Positions 1 to 7,131 of a stretch of 12,129 bases of DNA are shown in pieces. This DNA comes from UBA1367 sp040268355 (GTDB lineage Bacteria > Actinomycetota > Coriobacteriia > Coriobacteriales > Atopobiaceae). Each line of letters begins with the position of its first letter. The stretch's first letter is position 1. The translations under genes were made by a program, and so were the position numbers. The stretch is from positions 1 through 12,129 of the forward strand of contig JAWRIT010000174.1 in the NCBI GenBank assembly GCA_040268355.1, read 5' to 3'. Below the pieces are notes generated by a model. That model saw nothing but the letters and a program-made list of their open reading frames with translations, was not told the DNA's origin and ran no database searches.

Positions 1-711
1 GTCGAGCCAGACGTTGTGGTAGCGGTCCTGCGCCATGAAGCGCTTCCAGGCGCCGGGCTGCCGAGCGTCCGGCAGCACGACCAGCGCCTCGTCGCCCGCC
101 GTCGCGCGCACGACCTCGTAGGCGTCCCGATAGTAGTTGCGCAGGTTGTGCAGGGGGATCCCCTCGGTCAGCGTGAGGCCCATCCTGGCCTGCGCGACCG
201 GCGCGTCGGCGACCTCGATGCCCAGAAAGCCGACGCGCGAGGCGTAGCGCTTGCAGAGCGCCGCGATCACGTCGAGCAGGTCGCTCCGGTATGACATGAA
301 GTCGCCGTGCTTGCGCAGCGGCACCGCACGCTCGTCGGGGCTGCCGGGGGAGATCGCCAGCACCAGAAGGACGGCAAGACCAACCTCCTCCGCCCAGTCG
401 AGCGCGTTGTCGACATGGTCCATGCAGCTGACATAGGGGCCGGGCTCGGGACCGGGCTCGCCGAAGGCGTACCACGGGACCGGCAGACGGACGGCGTTGA
501 AGCCACGCGCCGCGATCTGCGTGAAGTCCGCCTGCGACAGGAAGTCCTCGCGATGGCGACAGACCAGCTGCCGGTAGCGCTCCCGTCCCAACGACGTAAC
601 GAGCGATGGCTCGTCGAGGGCGCCCGAGTCGGCGAACAGTTCGGGGGTGACCCACTGCTCAAGCGTGAGCCACCCCGAGAGGTTCACTCCATGAAAGGCC
701 CGTACCAGCAT
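1..711 (-). CDS. GH5-like glycoside hydrolase (exo-beta-1,3-glucanase fold), probable pseudoenzyme, partial
   Basis: The first 237 residues are present; the rest lies beyond the left edge. The fold is recognised from the GH5 exo-beta-1,3-glucanase pattern: GVNLSGW then a TPELF block (residues 8-26), a DF..IAARGFNAVRLPVPW block with the conserved Arg at 75, the DNALDWAEEVGL helix (101-112), and a PGSP turn (122-125). What should be the DLH-G motif reads VLAIS (117-121), losing the conserved His. What should be the NEP acid/base motif reads D169-A170-P171. The second catalytic Glu lies outside the window. There is no signal peptide, so the protein is probably cytoplasmic. The ATG at 711 has AGGGAG only 3 bases upstream; in-frame GTGs at 723 and 729 or ATG at 756 are alternatives. 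A carbohydrate-binding or structural role is possible. The fold is confident; loss of activity is inferred. Confidence 0.85.
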   Translation of the reverse strand, partial: MLVRAFHGVNLSGWLTLEQWVTPELFADSGALDEPSLVTSLGRERYRQLVCRHREDFLSQADFTQIAARGFNAVRLPVPWYAFGEPGPEPGPYVSCMDHVDNALDWAEEVGLAVLLVLAISPGSPDERAVPLRKHGDFMSYRSDLLDVIAALCKRYASRVGFLGIEVADAPVAQARMGLTLTEGIPLHNLRNYYRDAYEVVRATAGDEALVVLPDARQPGAWKRFMAQDRYHNVWLD

Positions 712-758
712 CTGCTCCCTCACCCTCACATGCCCGAGGTCTTCACCCGACGGCATTC

Positions 759-764
759 AGTATA
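759..764 (-). promoter_or_regulatory. Possible -10 box for the GH5-like gene
   Basis: On the minus strand this reads TATACT, five of six matches to TATAAT, about 48 bases upstream of the ATG at 711. No good -35 box is seen at 16-18 bases. It lies just after the ricT stop codon, so the GH5-like gene may be transcribed on its own. Confidence 0.35.
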
Positions 765-804
765 CGTCGGAGCGAAGGTGGAGTTGCCGGCAGAAGCACA
801 GGCG

Positions 805-2316
805 CTAGTCCGCAGACGGTGCGGGCGTGGTGCCGGACGTGTCGGGCGAGCCGCCCTTGCCACGCCCCCGGCCACCGCGGTGACGTCGACGCCGCCGGGG
901 CTTCGACTCGCCTTGGGCCTGGGCGCCTCCCTGGCGCTGTCCCTGCGTGGACGCCTGGTGCTTGGACTTGGACGAGCGCTGCTGGGCGCCTTGGTTGGCG
1001 TCCGCCTGCGCAGCCGCTCCCCCACGGTCCCCCGGGCGGCGCTTCGCCTTGCTGGGCTGCATGCCGCGAGGACGCTCCTGGGTCTTCGACTGCTGTTGCT
1101 CGGCCTGCTCGCCTGACGACGCGCCGACGTGGTGCCGCCTGCGCCGACGGCCCGACGACTGACGTGTCGTCTGCTCCTGCTGGGTCGCCCCGGCGTTCTG
1201 CCCGTCCTGCTGGGACTTCCTGCGACGGCGACGCGAGCGCCCCGACCCTGCTGCCGCGGCCTCCTGCGTCTCGCCCCCACGGCGCCTGCCCTCGCCCGAA
1301 CCCGAGCGCCGCCGGCGCCGGGGGCGCGACTCCACGAAGATGTCGGACTCGTCGTAGGTCTGCGCGGGAAGCACACCCATCTTGCGGTCGAGCTCGGCGA
1401 GAGCCATGCGGACCTCGGGAGAGTCGAGCTTGTCGAGGGCCTCGCGGGTCACCGTGTCCGGACGGCAGGGGCAGCCCAGCTCCTCGGACTTCTTGACGGC
1501 CGCCTCCGAGGCCTGCATGTCGGAGAGCGCCACCCGCAGCACCTTGCCGTTCTCCAGGCGCATCGTGATCCGCTCCTTGGGCGTGTCGTACTCCACGATC
1601 TTGCCCTTGCCGAGCGGCGTGTCTATCACGGCGTTGCGCTTGGGCGCACGACCCTTGAAGTCGCGATAGGCGTCAAACTCGTAGCGAAGGCAGCACATGA
1701 GCCGCCCGCAGGCGCCGCTGATCTTGGTCGAGTTGAGGGGCAGGTCCTGCTCCTTGGCCATGCGGATGGACACCGGCTCGAACTGCCGGCCAAAGCGGGC
1801 GCAGCACAGCTCCTGCCCGCAGTGCGCGTATCCGCCGATGATCGCCGCCTCCTCGCGCACGCCGATCTGCCGCATGTCGATGCGCTCGTGCAGCTCGCGG
1901 GAGAGGTCGCGGACCAGCTGACGGAAGTCCACGCGCTCCTCGGCCGAGAAGTAGCACACGACCTTGCTGCCGCCAAAGAGGTACTCCACGCCGACGGGCT
2001 TCATGTCGAGCCGTCCTTCCGCCACGAGCCGTCGGAAGGTGGGGAACGCCTCCTCGCCACGCTCGGCCAGCCGCTCGGCACGATCGAGGTCGGCGTCATC
2101 GGCCACACGCAGCACCGGCTTCAGGGTGGCGTCGCCGATGGTCGAACGCAGGCGCGCCGCATCCATCTCCTGCGCGTCCATCGTGACGAGGCCGATCTCC
2201 TCGCCACGCTCCGTGGAGCAGATGACGTGGTCGCCCTCCTGGGCACCGCTCTGGACGGGATCGAACCACAGGTCGCGGGCTGCGTACTTGAACTTCACCG
2301 GTATGACGGTGGGCAT
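805..2316 (-). CDS. ricT: RicT/YaaT-type PSP1-domain protein with Arg-rich C-terminal extension
   Basis: 503 residues. RicT proteins bind an iron-sulfur cluster and, in Bacillus subtilis, work with RicA and RicF in RNA maturation with RNase Y. The PSP1 core spans about residues 1-320. It shows the family signature: CGQELCC (Cys166, 171, 172), then PLNSTKISGACGRLMCCLRYE (Cys203, 208, 209), then the PLGKGKIV segment. The usual protein is roughly 270-300 residues. Here residues 331-503 add a low-complexity tail of Gln, Gly, Ser and Ala broken by four Arg runs (332-337, 361-367, 390-394, 473-480) and ending in an RG-rich stretch. The start is the ATG at 2316 with a perfect AAGGAGG 7 bases upstream; a longer upstream frame is not used. 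The gene overlaps the end of holB by 22 bases, implying translational coupling. RicA and RicF are not in the window. Confidence 0.95.
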   Translation of the reverse strand: MPTVIPVKFKYAARDLWFDPVQSGAQEGDHVICSTERGEEIGLVTMDAQEMDAARLRSTIGDATLKPVLRVADDADLDRAERLAERGEEAFPTFRRLVAEGRLDMKPVGVEYLFGGSKVVCYFSAEERVDFRQLVRDLSRELHERIDMRQIGVREEAAIIGGYAHCGQELCCARFGRQFEPVSIRMAKEQDLPLNSTKISGACGRLMCCLRYEFDAYRDFKGRAPKRNAVIDTPLGKGKIVEYDTPKERITMRLENGKVLRVALSDMQASEAAVKKSEELGCPCRPDTVTREALDKLDSPEVRMALAELDRKMGVLPAQTYDESDIFVESRPRRRRRSGSGEGRRRGGETQEAAAAGSGRSRRRRRKSQQDGQNAGATQQEQTTRQSSGRRRRRHHVGASSGEQAEQQQSKTQERPRGMQPSKAKRRPGDRGGAAAQADANQGAQQRSSKSKHQASTQGQRQGGAQAQGESKPRRRRRHRGGRGRGKGGSPDTSGTTPAPSAD

Positions 2317-3482
2317 GCGAGCGCCTCCTTGGCAGAGAGAAGCATGACCTCGAAGGCCAGCTGGGGTGTCACGTTGTGCGCGATGTCGTCGGCGGCGCGC
2401 GCCACGGCCTCGAGCGCTCGCACCGTGCCCGCCGTGCACGTGTGTTCGGCGATGCGCTCGATGGCATCAGATACGTCTTGGTTGACGATGGGCGCGGGTA
2501 CGTCCTCGCAGCGCATGAGCACGTCGCGCAGCAGGGAATCGGCAGTTGCGAGCGCCTCCATCATACCTGAACGCTCGCGCGCGGTCAGTTCGCGGCGCAC
2601 CGTCTTCTCTATCTGTGCAATCGCGCCACGGGAGAGATAGTCCTGCTGTCCCTCGATTCGACGGGCCACCTCGCGCTTGATGAGCTCGTCGCCCTTGGCG
2701 CGGCCCCTGCCCGTCGCCGGACGGCCCTGGGCCTCCCACACCGCCTCCACGATCTCGCGGGCGGCGCAGAGCACGTCCCAGGCGTCGTCGCGAGCCAGCT
2801 CGTCGAAGGCGCGCATGACGATCCGCCGCACCTGGCGTCGCCCCGGCGACGCGAGGAACTCCGCGGCCCGATCGGGCGTGCCGGCGACGGCAAGGGCGAT
2901 GCGGGCCTCGTGCCGGCTGGCACCCACCGCCTGCTCCACGCTGCGCTCGGCGGCGTCGGGCGAGACGATGCGGAAGGGCACGCGCTGGCACCGCGAGACG
3001 ATGGTGGGCAGCACCTGCTCCTCGGTGCGGGCGATCAGGATGAAGGTCACGTCGGCGGGCGGCTCCTCGATGGTCTTGAGCAGGGCGTTCGCCGCCTCTC
3101 GGCGCAGCAGTCCCACGTTGGTGAGAATGTAGACCTTGGCCTGGCTGCGCACCGGCGCCAGGGGCACGTCGTCGATCAGCTCGCGCACCTGCTCGACAAG
3201 GTAGCCCGTCGCGCTCTCCGGCGAGACGAGGCGCACGTCGGGATGGGTGCGATGCCGCACGCGGATGCACTCGTCGCAGGTGGCGTCACCACCGTTGGGA
3301 CAGACGATGCACTGGGCGAGGGCGAGGGCGGCCTCGGTCTTGCCGGCCCCCGGCGCCCCCACGAACAGGTAGGCGTGCGAGAGCCGCCCCTCCACGACGG
3401 CGCGCGCCAGAAAGTCGCGCACGCGCGGTTGCTCGGCCAACACGCCAAGCGCTGCGGGCACCACGGCGTCGGGGCGTGCCAT
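2295..3482 (-). CDS. holB: DNA polymerase III subunit delta' (clamp loader)
   Basis: 395 residues. Delta' is the stator of the clamp loader that places the beta sliding clamp on DNA. The N-terminal AAA+ domain has an intact Walker A, GAPGAGKT (residues 42-49), four clustered cysteines of the zinc module (Cys58, 61, 69, 72), the ALLKTIEEPP block (133-142) and the SRC motif (163-165). At the Walker B position the protein reads VYILTNVGLL (117-126), without the acidic pair. This fits delta' rather than the ATPase subunit DnaX. The C-terminal half is helical and divergent, as is usual for HolB. The start ATG at 3482 shares one base with the tmk stop (TAATG), and the 3' end overlaps ricT. The gene order tmk-holB-ricT supports the identification. 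Confidence 0.93.
   Translation of the reverse strand: MARPDAVVPAALGVLAEQPRVRDFLARAVVEGRLSHAYLFVGAPGAGKTEAALALAQCIVCPNGGDATCDECIRVRHRTHPDVRLVSPESATGYLVEQVRELIDDVPLAPVRSQAKVYILTNVGLLRREAANALLKTIEEPPADVTFILIARTEEQVLPTIVSRCQRVPFRIVSPDAAERSVEQAVGASRHEARIALAVAGTPDRAAEFLASPGRRQVRRIVMRAFDELARDDAWDVLCAAREIVEAVWEAQGRPATGRGRAKGDELIKREVARRIEGQQDYLSRGAIAQIEKTVRRELTARERSGMMEALATADSLLRDVLMRCEDVPAPIVNQDVSDAIERIAEHTCTAGTVRALEAVARAADDIAHNVTPQLAFEVMLLSAKEALACPPSYR
2324..2330 (-). promoter_or_regulatory. Ribosome binding site of ricT
   Basis: AAGGAGG with 7 bases to the ATG at 2316. It lies inside the holB coding sequence and fixes the ricT start, excluding the 41-residue upstream extension of the open frame. 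Confidence 0.85.
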
Positions 3483-4141
3483 TACTGCCCCTCGCTGCGC
3501 TGAGGAGCCGGGAGCAGGTCGGCGAGGACGCCCACGACGCGCTCGTAGACCTCCTCGGGCGCACCGCTCGCGTCCACGACCTCCACGCGCTGCGGCTCGC
3601 GCTCGGCTATGGCGAGGTAGGCCTCGCGGATCCGCCGCTGGAAGGCGAGCCCCTCCCCCTCGAGCCGGTCCGCCCCCTCCTTGGTCGCCCGCGCAAGCGC
3701 GAGCGCGGGGTCGATGTCGAGGACGATCGTGCAGGTGGGCTCGACGCCACAGCTGCCGATGGCATTGCAGCTGTTGACCAGCTCTTCGTCGAGGCCGCGC
3801 CCACCATGCTGGTAGGCATAGGTGGAGTCATAGAAGCGGTCGCAGACGACGGCGGCGCCGCGCAAGAGGGCCGGTTCGATGACCTGTCGCACCAGCTGGG
3901 CGCGCGAGGCCTCCATGAGCAGCAGCTCGCACTCGTCGACCATCTCCGCGTTGGCGGGGTCGAGCAGCAGGGCACGGATCTTCTCGCAGAGGGGCGCGCC
4001 CCCCGGCTCGCGCAGGGAGACCACCTCCGCGCCCGTGTGGCGCATCGCCGACACGAGGCGTTGCGCCTGCGTGGTCTTGCCGCAGCCGTCGATGCCCTCC
4101 AGCGTGACGAAGATGCCCTGCCGCCCGTCCGTTCCACGCAT
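3482..4141 (-). CDS. tmk: Thymidylate kinase (dTMP kinase)
   Basis: 219 residues, the usual size. The enzyme phosphorylates dTMP to dTDP with ATP in the cytoplasm, the step before dTTP. The sequence shows the P-loop EGIDGCGKTT (residues 15-24), the REPGG motif (44-48) and DRFYDST (101-107), followed by YAYQ. A lid region reads ATKEGADRLEGEG. The ATG at 4141 is chosen because GAGGAG lies 6 bases upstream; a GTG 54 bases further upstream is possible, but homology begins only after the ATG. Downstream the TAA overlaps the holB ATG. The upstream topoisomerase gene is separated by a 147-base gap that contains an inverted repeat. Confidence 0.95.
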   Translation of the reverse strand: MRGTDGRQGIFVTLEGIDGCGKTTQAQRLVSAMRHTGAEVVSLREPGGAPLCEKIRALLLDPANAEMVDECELLLMEASRAQLVRQVIEPALLRGAAVVCDRFYDSTYAYQHGGRGLDEELVNSCNAIGSCGVEPTCTIVLDIDPALALARATKEGADRLEGEGLAFQRRIREAYLAIAEREPQRVEVVDASGAPEEVYERVVGVLADLLPAPQRSEGQ

Positions 4142-4147
4142 CGTCCG

Positions 4148-4153
4148 CTCCTC
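4148..4153 (-). promoter_or_regulatory. Ribosome binding site of tmk
   Basis: GAGGAG with 6 bases to the ATG at 4141. It supports that start over the upstream in-frame GTG at 4195. Confidence 0.75.
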
Positions 4154-4226
4154 GAGTCCGTCGCCTTCCGTGAAGGTCAATGGTATCACCTCCACAGATT
4201 GGCGACGCAGGGGCAGGCCGGGTGCC

Positions 4227-4263
4227 GCCTGCGGCGAAAGGCGGACGGGATCGTCCCGCAGGC
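4227..4263. repeat. Inverted repeat in the topoisomerase-tmk gap
   Basis: GCCTGCGG (4227-4234) pairs perfectly with CCGCAGGC (4256-4263) around a 21-base loop. The second arm also overlaps a smaller CGGGA-TCG-TCCCG hairpin, so two folds compete. No T-run follows on either strand. It could be a GC-rich terminator, an mRNA processing or stability element, or chance in GC-rich DNA. Confidence 0.4.
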
Positions 4264-4288
4264 CCAGCGCGCCGAGCCGTCCGGGGCG

Positions 4289-6799
4289 CTACGTTCTCGC
4301 ACGGGCCCTGCCGCCGCTCCGGCGCCCGCCACGCCCACGACCGCCGCCCGACGAGGCGGCCTTCTTCTCCTTGCCGGGACAGTCCATGTTGACGCAGATG
4401 CGCCACGGACCGCGCGCCGTGGTGACCTCCACGATGGGAGCGCCGCAGTGCTCGCAGGTCTCGCCGGTGGCATGGAGCTCGCCGCGCTGCGGCAGGGGGT
4501 AGCTCGTGCCGCACTCGTCATAGTTGGTGCACCGGATGAAGCGCTTGCCGCTGCGCTCGCTCTTGTGGGCGACCAGCTCCCCGTGGCGTCCGGCCGCAGC
4601 GCAGGCGGCGCACTCCCCCACCACCAGGTCCGGCTCGACGTTGGTAGGGCAGGCCGGGTTCACGCACTGCTCGTAGGCGCGCTGCCGGAAGGGCTGGCAC
4701 TTGATGCGCGGGGCCCCGCACTCCGGGCAGACGCCGGCGTCGCCCTCGATGGGAATGACCTTGACGCGCGAGGGCACCGAGTAGGTGACGTCGCAGTCGG
4801 GCCAGCCCATGCACCCGATGAACGAGCCGCGCGTCTTGGCGGAGGTCTTCATCACGAGGTCCTTGCCGCACTTGGGGCACACGCCGACCTTGGCGTCCGC
4901 CGTCACGGCGTCGGCGATGGCCTCGCCGAGGTCCTCCTTGTGCTCGATGAGCGCGTCCATCATGCCGGCGAGCAGCGAGCGGGAGTGCCTGACGACCTGC
5001 TCCTGGGTCTCGTCGCCCTCGGAGACCCGGGTCATGTCGCGCTCCAGCTCGGCCGTCATGTCGGGCGAGGTGATGTGCGGGGCGTAGTTGGTGAGCGCGT
5101 CGATGACCGCCATGCCCAACTGGCTGGGCTCGGCGGGGTCGTTCTTGAGGTACTTGACGTCATAGAGGCGCTGGATGATGTTCGCACGGGTGGACTTGGT
5201 GCCCAGGCCCCGCGCCTCCATCTCCTGGATGAGTCGACCCTGGCTGTAGCGCGCGGGCGGCTCGGTCTGCTTGGCGTCGAGCTGCATGTGCTCGACCTCG
5301 CAGACGTCCCCTTCGGCAAGCGCCGGCAGCTGGTCGTCCTTCTTCAGGCCGAAGGGGTAGATCGCCCGGAAGCCCGGCGTCGCGAGCACCGAGCCCGACG
5401 TGGTGAAGGGCTCGCCCGCTATGTCGAAGGTGAGCTTGGTGCCCTCGATGGTCGCGGGGCCCATGAGCGTCGCCAGAAAGCGCCGCGCGATGAGGTTGTA
5501 GAGCTTCCACTCCGCACCCTGGAGCTTGTCGGGATCCGCCGCCGCCGTGGGATAGATGGGCGGGTGGTCGGTGGTCTCCTGCTTGCCGCGCGTGGCGACG
5601 ATCGTGTCCTGCGAGAGGATCTGCTGGCAGGTGGGAGCGTACTGTGGGACCTCCGTGAGCGTGCGCACGCAGGCGCGCAGGTCGAGTGAGCTCGGGTAGA
5701 CGGTGTTGTCCACGCGCGGGTAGCTGATGAGGCCGTTCATGTAGAGGCTCTCGGCCAGGCGCATGGTGCGCGCCGGGCTGATGCCCTCCGATGCGGCGGC
5801 CGCCTGCAGCGACGTGGTGTTGAACGGTGCCGGCGGACGCTGGGTGCGGCTCTTCTTCTCGACCGCCGTCACGCGCGCCTGGCTGGCGTGCTCCACATGG
5901 GCGAAGGCCGCCTGGGCGGCGTCGTGATCCTTGAAGCGCGCGGTGGCGTGGGTGGTGCGGAAGTCCGCCCCGTCCTTGGCGAGCGTGCCCCACACGACCC
6001 AGTAGTCCTCGGGGACGAAGGCCAGGCGCTCGCGCTCGCGCTCCACCACGATGGCGAGCGTGGGGGTCTGCACGCGACCGGCCGAGCGCACGTTGCCCAG
6101 GCCCCCGAAGCGGGCCATGGTGAGGTAGCGGGTGAGCACGGCGCCCCAGATGAGGTCGATGTACTGGCGGCTCTCCCCCGCGTCGGCGAGATCCTGGTCA
6201 AGCTCCACGAGGTTGTCGAAGGCGTGGTCGATCTCGGCCTTGGTGAAGGCGGAGTAGCGGGCGCGGGAGACGGGCGTGTCGGGAGCCACCTGGCGCATCT
6301 GACGCAGCGCGTCCGAGCCGATCAGCTCGCCCTCGCGGTCGAAGTCGGTGCCGATGATGATGGCGTCGGCCTTCTTGGCGAGGTTCTTGAGGGCGCGGAT
6401 GATGCCCTTCTCGGCGGGCAGTTTCTCGACGGGCGCCCACACGAGGTAGGGCAGGCTCGGCACCTTCCAGCCCTTTATGTCGACGCCGTCGGCCAGAAAG
6501 GGCTTGCGCTTGACGTCAAAGGGCGGGCGGGCCAAGCCGTCGGGCAGGTCGGCGGGCAGGTGCTCGCCGTCGGCCGTGAGCCCGTACCAGCCCTCGTGCG
6601 CGTCGAACTTGAGCTGGGGCGGGAAGTCGGGCGCCATGATGTGCCCGCGCAGGCCGATGGTGACCCAGTCCTGCCCACCGTGGGTGAAGCGGTAGACGGG
6701 CGTGTCGTAGACCTTGTCTGCCTTGGGTTTGCCTGACGTGGAGAGGAGGCGCGCAATCTGCTGCGCGGCGTCGTTCTTCTCGGTGACTACCAGTATCAC
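4289..6799 (-). CDS. topA: Type IA DNA topoisomerase (archaeal TopA/TopoIII-like) with four zinc ribbons
   Basis: 836 residues from a GTG start. It relaxes negatively supercoiled DNA by passing a strand through a transient 5'-phosphotyrosyl break. The Toprim domain begins VVTEKND (Glu7) and carries TDFDREGELIG (151-161). The body shows SAGRVQTPTL (239-248), PFNTTSLQ (325-332), the active-site segment LISYPRVDN with the likely catalytic Tyr360, TDHPPIYPT (410-418) and GTKSTRANII (533-542). Four Cys-rich zinc ribbons follow (from about 641, 691, 730 and 782), then a Lys/Gly/Arg-rich tail (810-836). These motifs resemble archaeal TopA, TopoIII and reverse gyrase more than the usual bacterial TopA, which has TYMRTDS. 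The GTG at 6799 is preceded by AGGGG; an upstream in-frame ATG at 6880 falls inside the putative -10 box and is rejected. It is the first gene before tmk-holB-ricT. Confidence 0.93.
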   Translation of the reverse strand: MILVVTEKNDAAQQIARLLSTSGKPKADKVYDTPVYRFTHGGQDWVTIGLRGHIMAPDFPPQLKFDAHEGWYGLTADGEHLPADLPDGLARPPFDVKRKPFLADGVDIKGWKVPSLPYLVWAPVEKLPAEKGIIRALKNLAKKADAIIIGTDFDREGELIGSDALRQMRQVAPDTPVSRARYSAFTKAEIDHAFDNLVELDQDLADAGESRQYIDLIWGAVLTRYLTMARFGGLGNVRSAGRVQTPTLAIVVERERERLAFVPEDYWVVWGTLAKDGADFRTTHATARFKDHDAAQAAFAHVEHASQARVTAVEKKSRTQRPPAPFNTTSLQAAAASEGISPARTMRLAESLYMNGLISYPRVDNTVYPSSLDLRACVRTLTEVPQYAPTCQQILSQDTIVATRGKQETTDHPPIYPTAAADPDKLQGAEWKLYNLIARRFLATLMGPATIEGTKLTFDIAGEPFTTSGSVLATPGFRAIYPFGLKKDDQLPALAEGDVCEVEHMQLDAKQTEPPARYSQGRLIQEMEARGLGTKSTRANIIQRLYDVKYLKNDPAEPSQLGMAVIDALTNYAPHITSPDMTAELERDMTRVSEGDETQEQVVRHSRSLLAGMMDALIEHKEDLGEAIADAVTADAKVGVCPKCGKDLVMKTSAKTRGSFIGCMGWPDCDVTYSVPSRVKVIPIEGDAGVCPECGAPRIKCQPFRQRAYEQCVNPACPTNVEPDLVVGECAACAAAGRHGELVAHKSERSGKRFIRCTNYDECGTSYPLPQRGELHATGETCEHCGAPIVEVTTARGPWRICVNMDCPGKEKKAASSGGGRGRGGRRSGGRARART

Positions 6800-6805
6800 G
6801 TGTGT

Positions 6806-6810
6806 CCCCT
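6806..6810 (-). promoter_or_regulatory. Ribosome binding site of the topoisomerase gene
   Basis: AGGGG with 6 bases to the GTG at 6799. It decides the GTG start, which also matches where the Toprim homology begins. Confidence 0.6.
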
Positions 6811-6878
6811 GGTTCTGTCTCTCATGCTGCGCCGCCAGCGAACGGCCCAAGACGGGGTGGCGGCTGTCGTGCCCCGAC

Positions 6879-6908
6879 ATACTACCCCAGCAAGCGCCCC
6901 GGTGTGAA
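6879..6908 (-). promoter_or_regulatory. Putative sigma-70-type promoter of the topoisomerase gene
   Basis: Minus strand: a -35 box TTCACA (6908-6903, five of six matches to TTGACA), an 18-base spacer and a -10 box TAGTAT (6884-6879, four of six). The predicted start near 6872 would give a leader of about 73 bases. It is the best two-box promoter seen in the window. Confidence 0.5.
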
Positions 6909-7131
6909 TGAATCGTGAGGACGATGGCCGCCAGCGGCCGGTACGGGCGGCGGCGGGGGCGGACGGGGTCGGCGCGGCGGGGCGCGGGCAAGGGCGGACC
7001 GTGCGGGTGCGACGCGAGCGAGGGCGGGCGTCTCATCTGGGGAGGGCTGGCCGGCGACGGGGGCGGCGTGACCTACGCCCCTCGGTCTTTGGGCCGCCCG
7101 CCCGAGCCGCCTTCCGGCGGCCGGGGTCAGG
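6909..7131. other. G-rich intergenic region between tatC and the topoisomerase gene
   Basis: Together with the promoter and leader this makes a 332-base gap with no convincing gene. The plus strand is strongly G-rich, with repeated G-runs at 6945-7007, and there is a short hairpin GGCCG-CCAG-CGGCC at about 6925-6938. Plus-strand open frames here have Gly/Arg/Ala-rich translations, no ribosome binding site and no recognisable motif. Confidence 0.6.
7106..7121 (-). terminator. Possible terminator hairpin after tatC
   Basis: GCCGCC-GGAA-GGCGGC on the minus strand: a 6-base GC stem closed by a four-base loop, beginning 10 bases past the tatC stop. It lacks a following U-tract, so it may instead protect the 3' end or be incidental. 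Confidence 0.35.

Noticed and set aside
1129..2640. A 503-codon plus-strand open frame
   Set aside because: It is antisense to ricT and the end of holB. No family motif is visible, and the coding strand is certain.
3476..5689. A 737-codon plus-strand open frame
   Set aside because: It lies antisense to tmk and the topoisomerase gene, whose motifs are unmistakable. Its translation is rich in Ala, Gly, Leu, Arg and Val without domains, as expected for the mirror frame of high-GC genes.
6800..7036. N-terminal extension of the topoisomerase
   Set aside because: The Toprim homology begins at the GTG at 6799, which has a ribosome binding site, and the upstream ATG at 6880 overlaps the likely -10 box.
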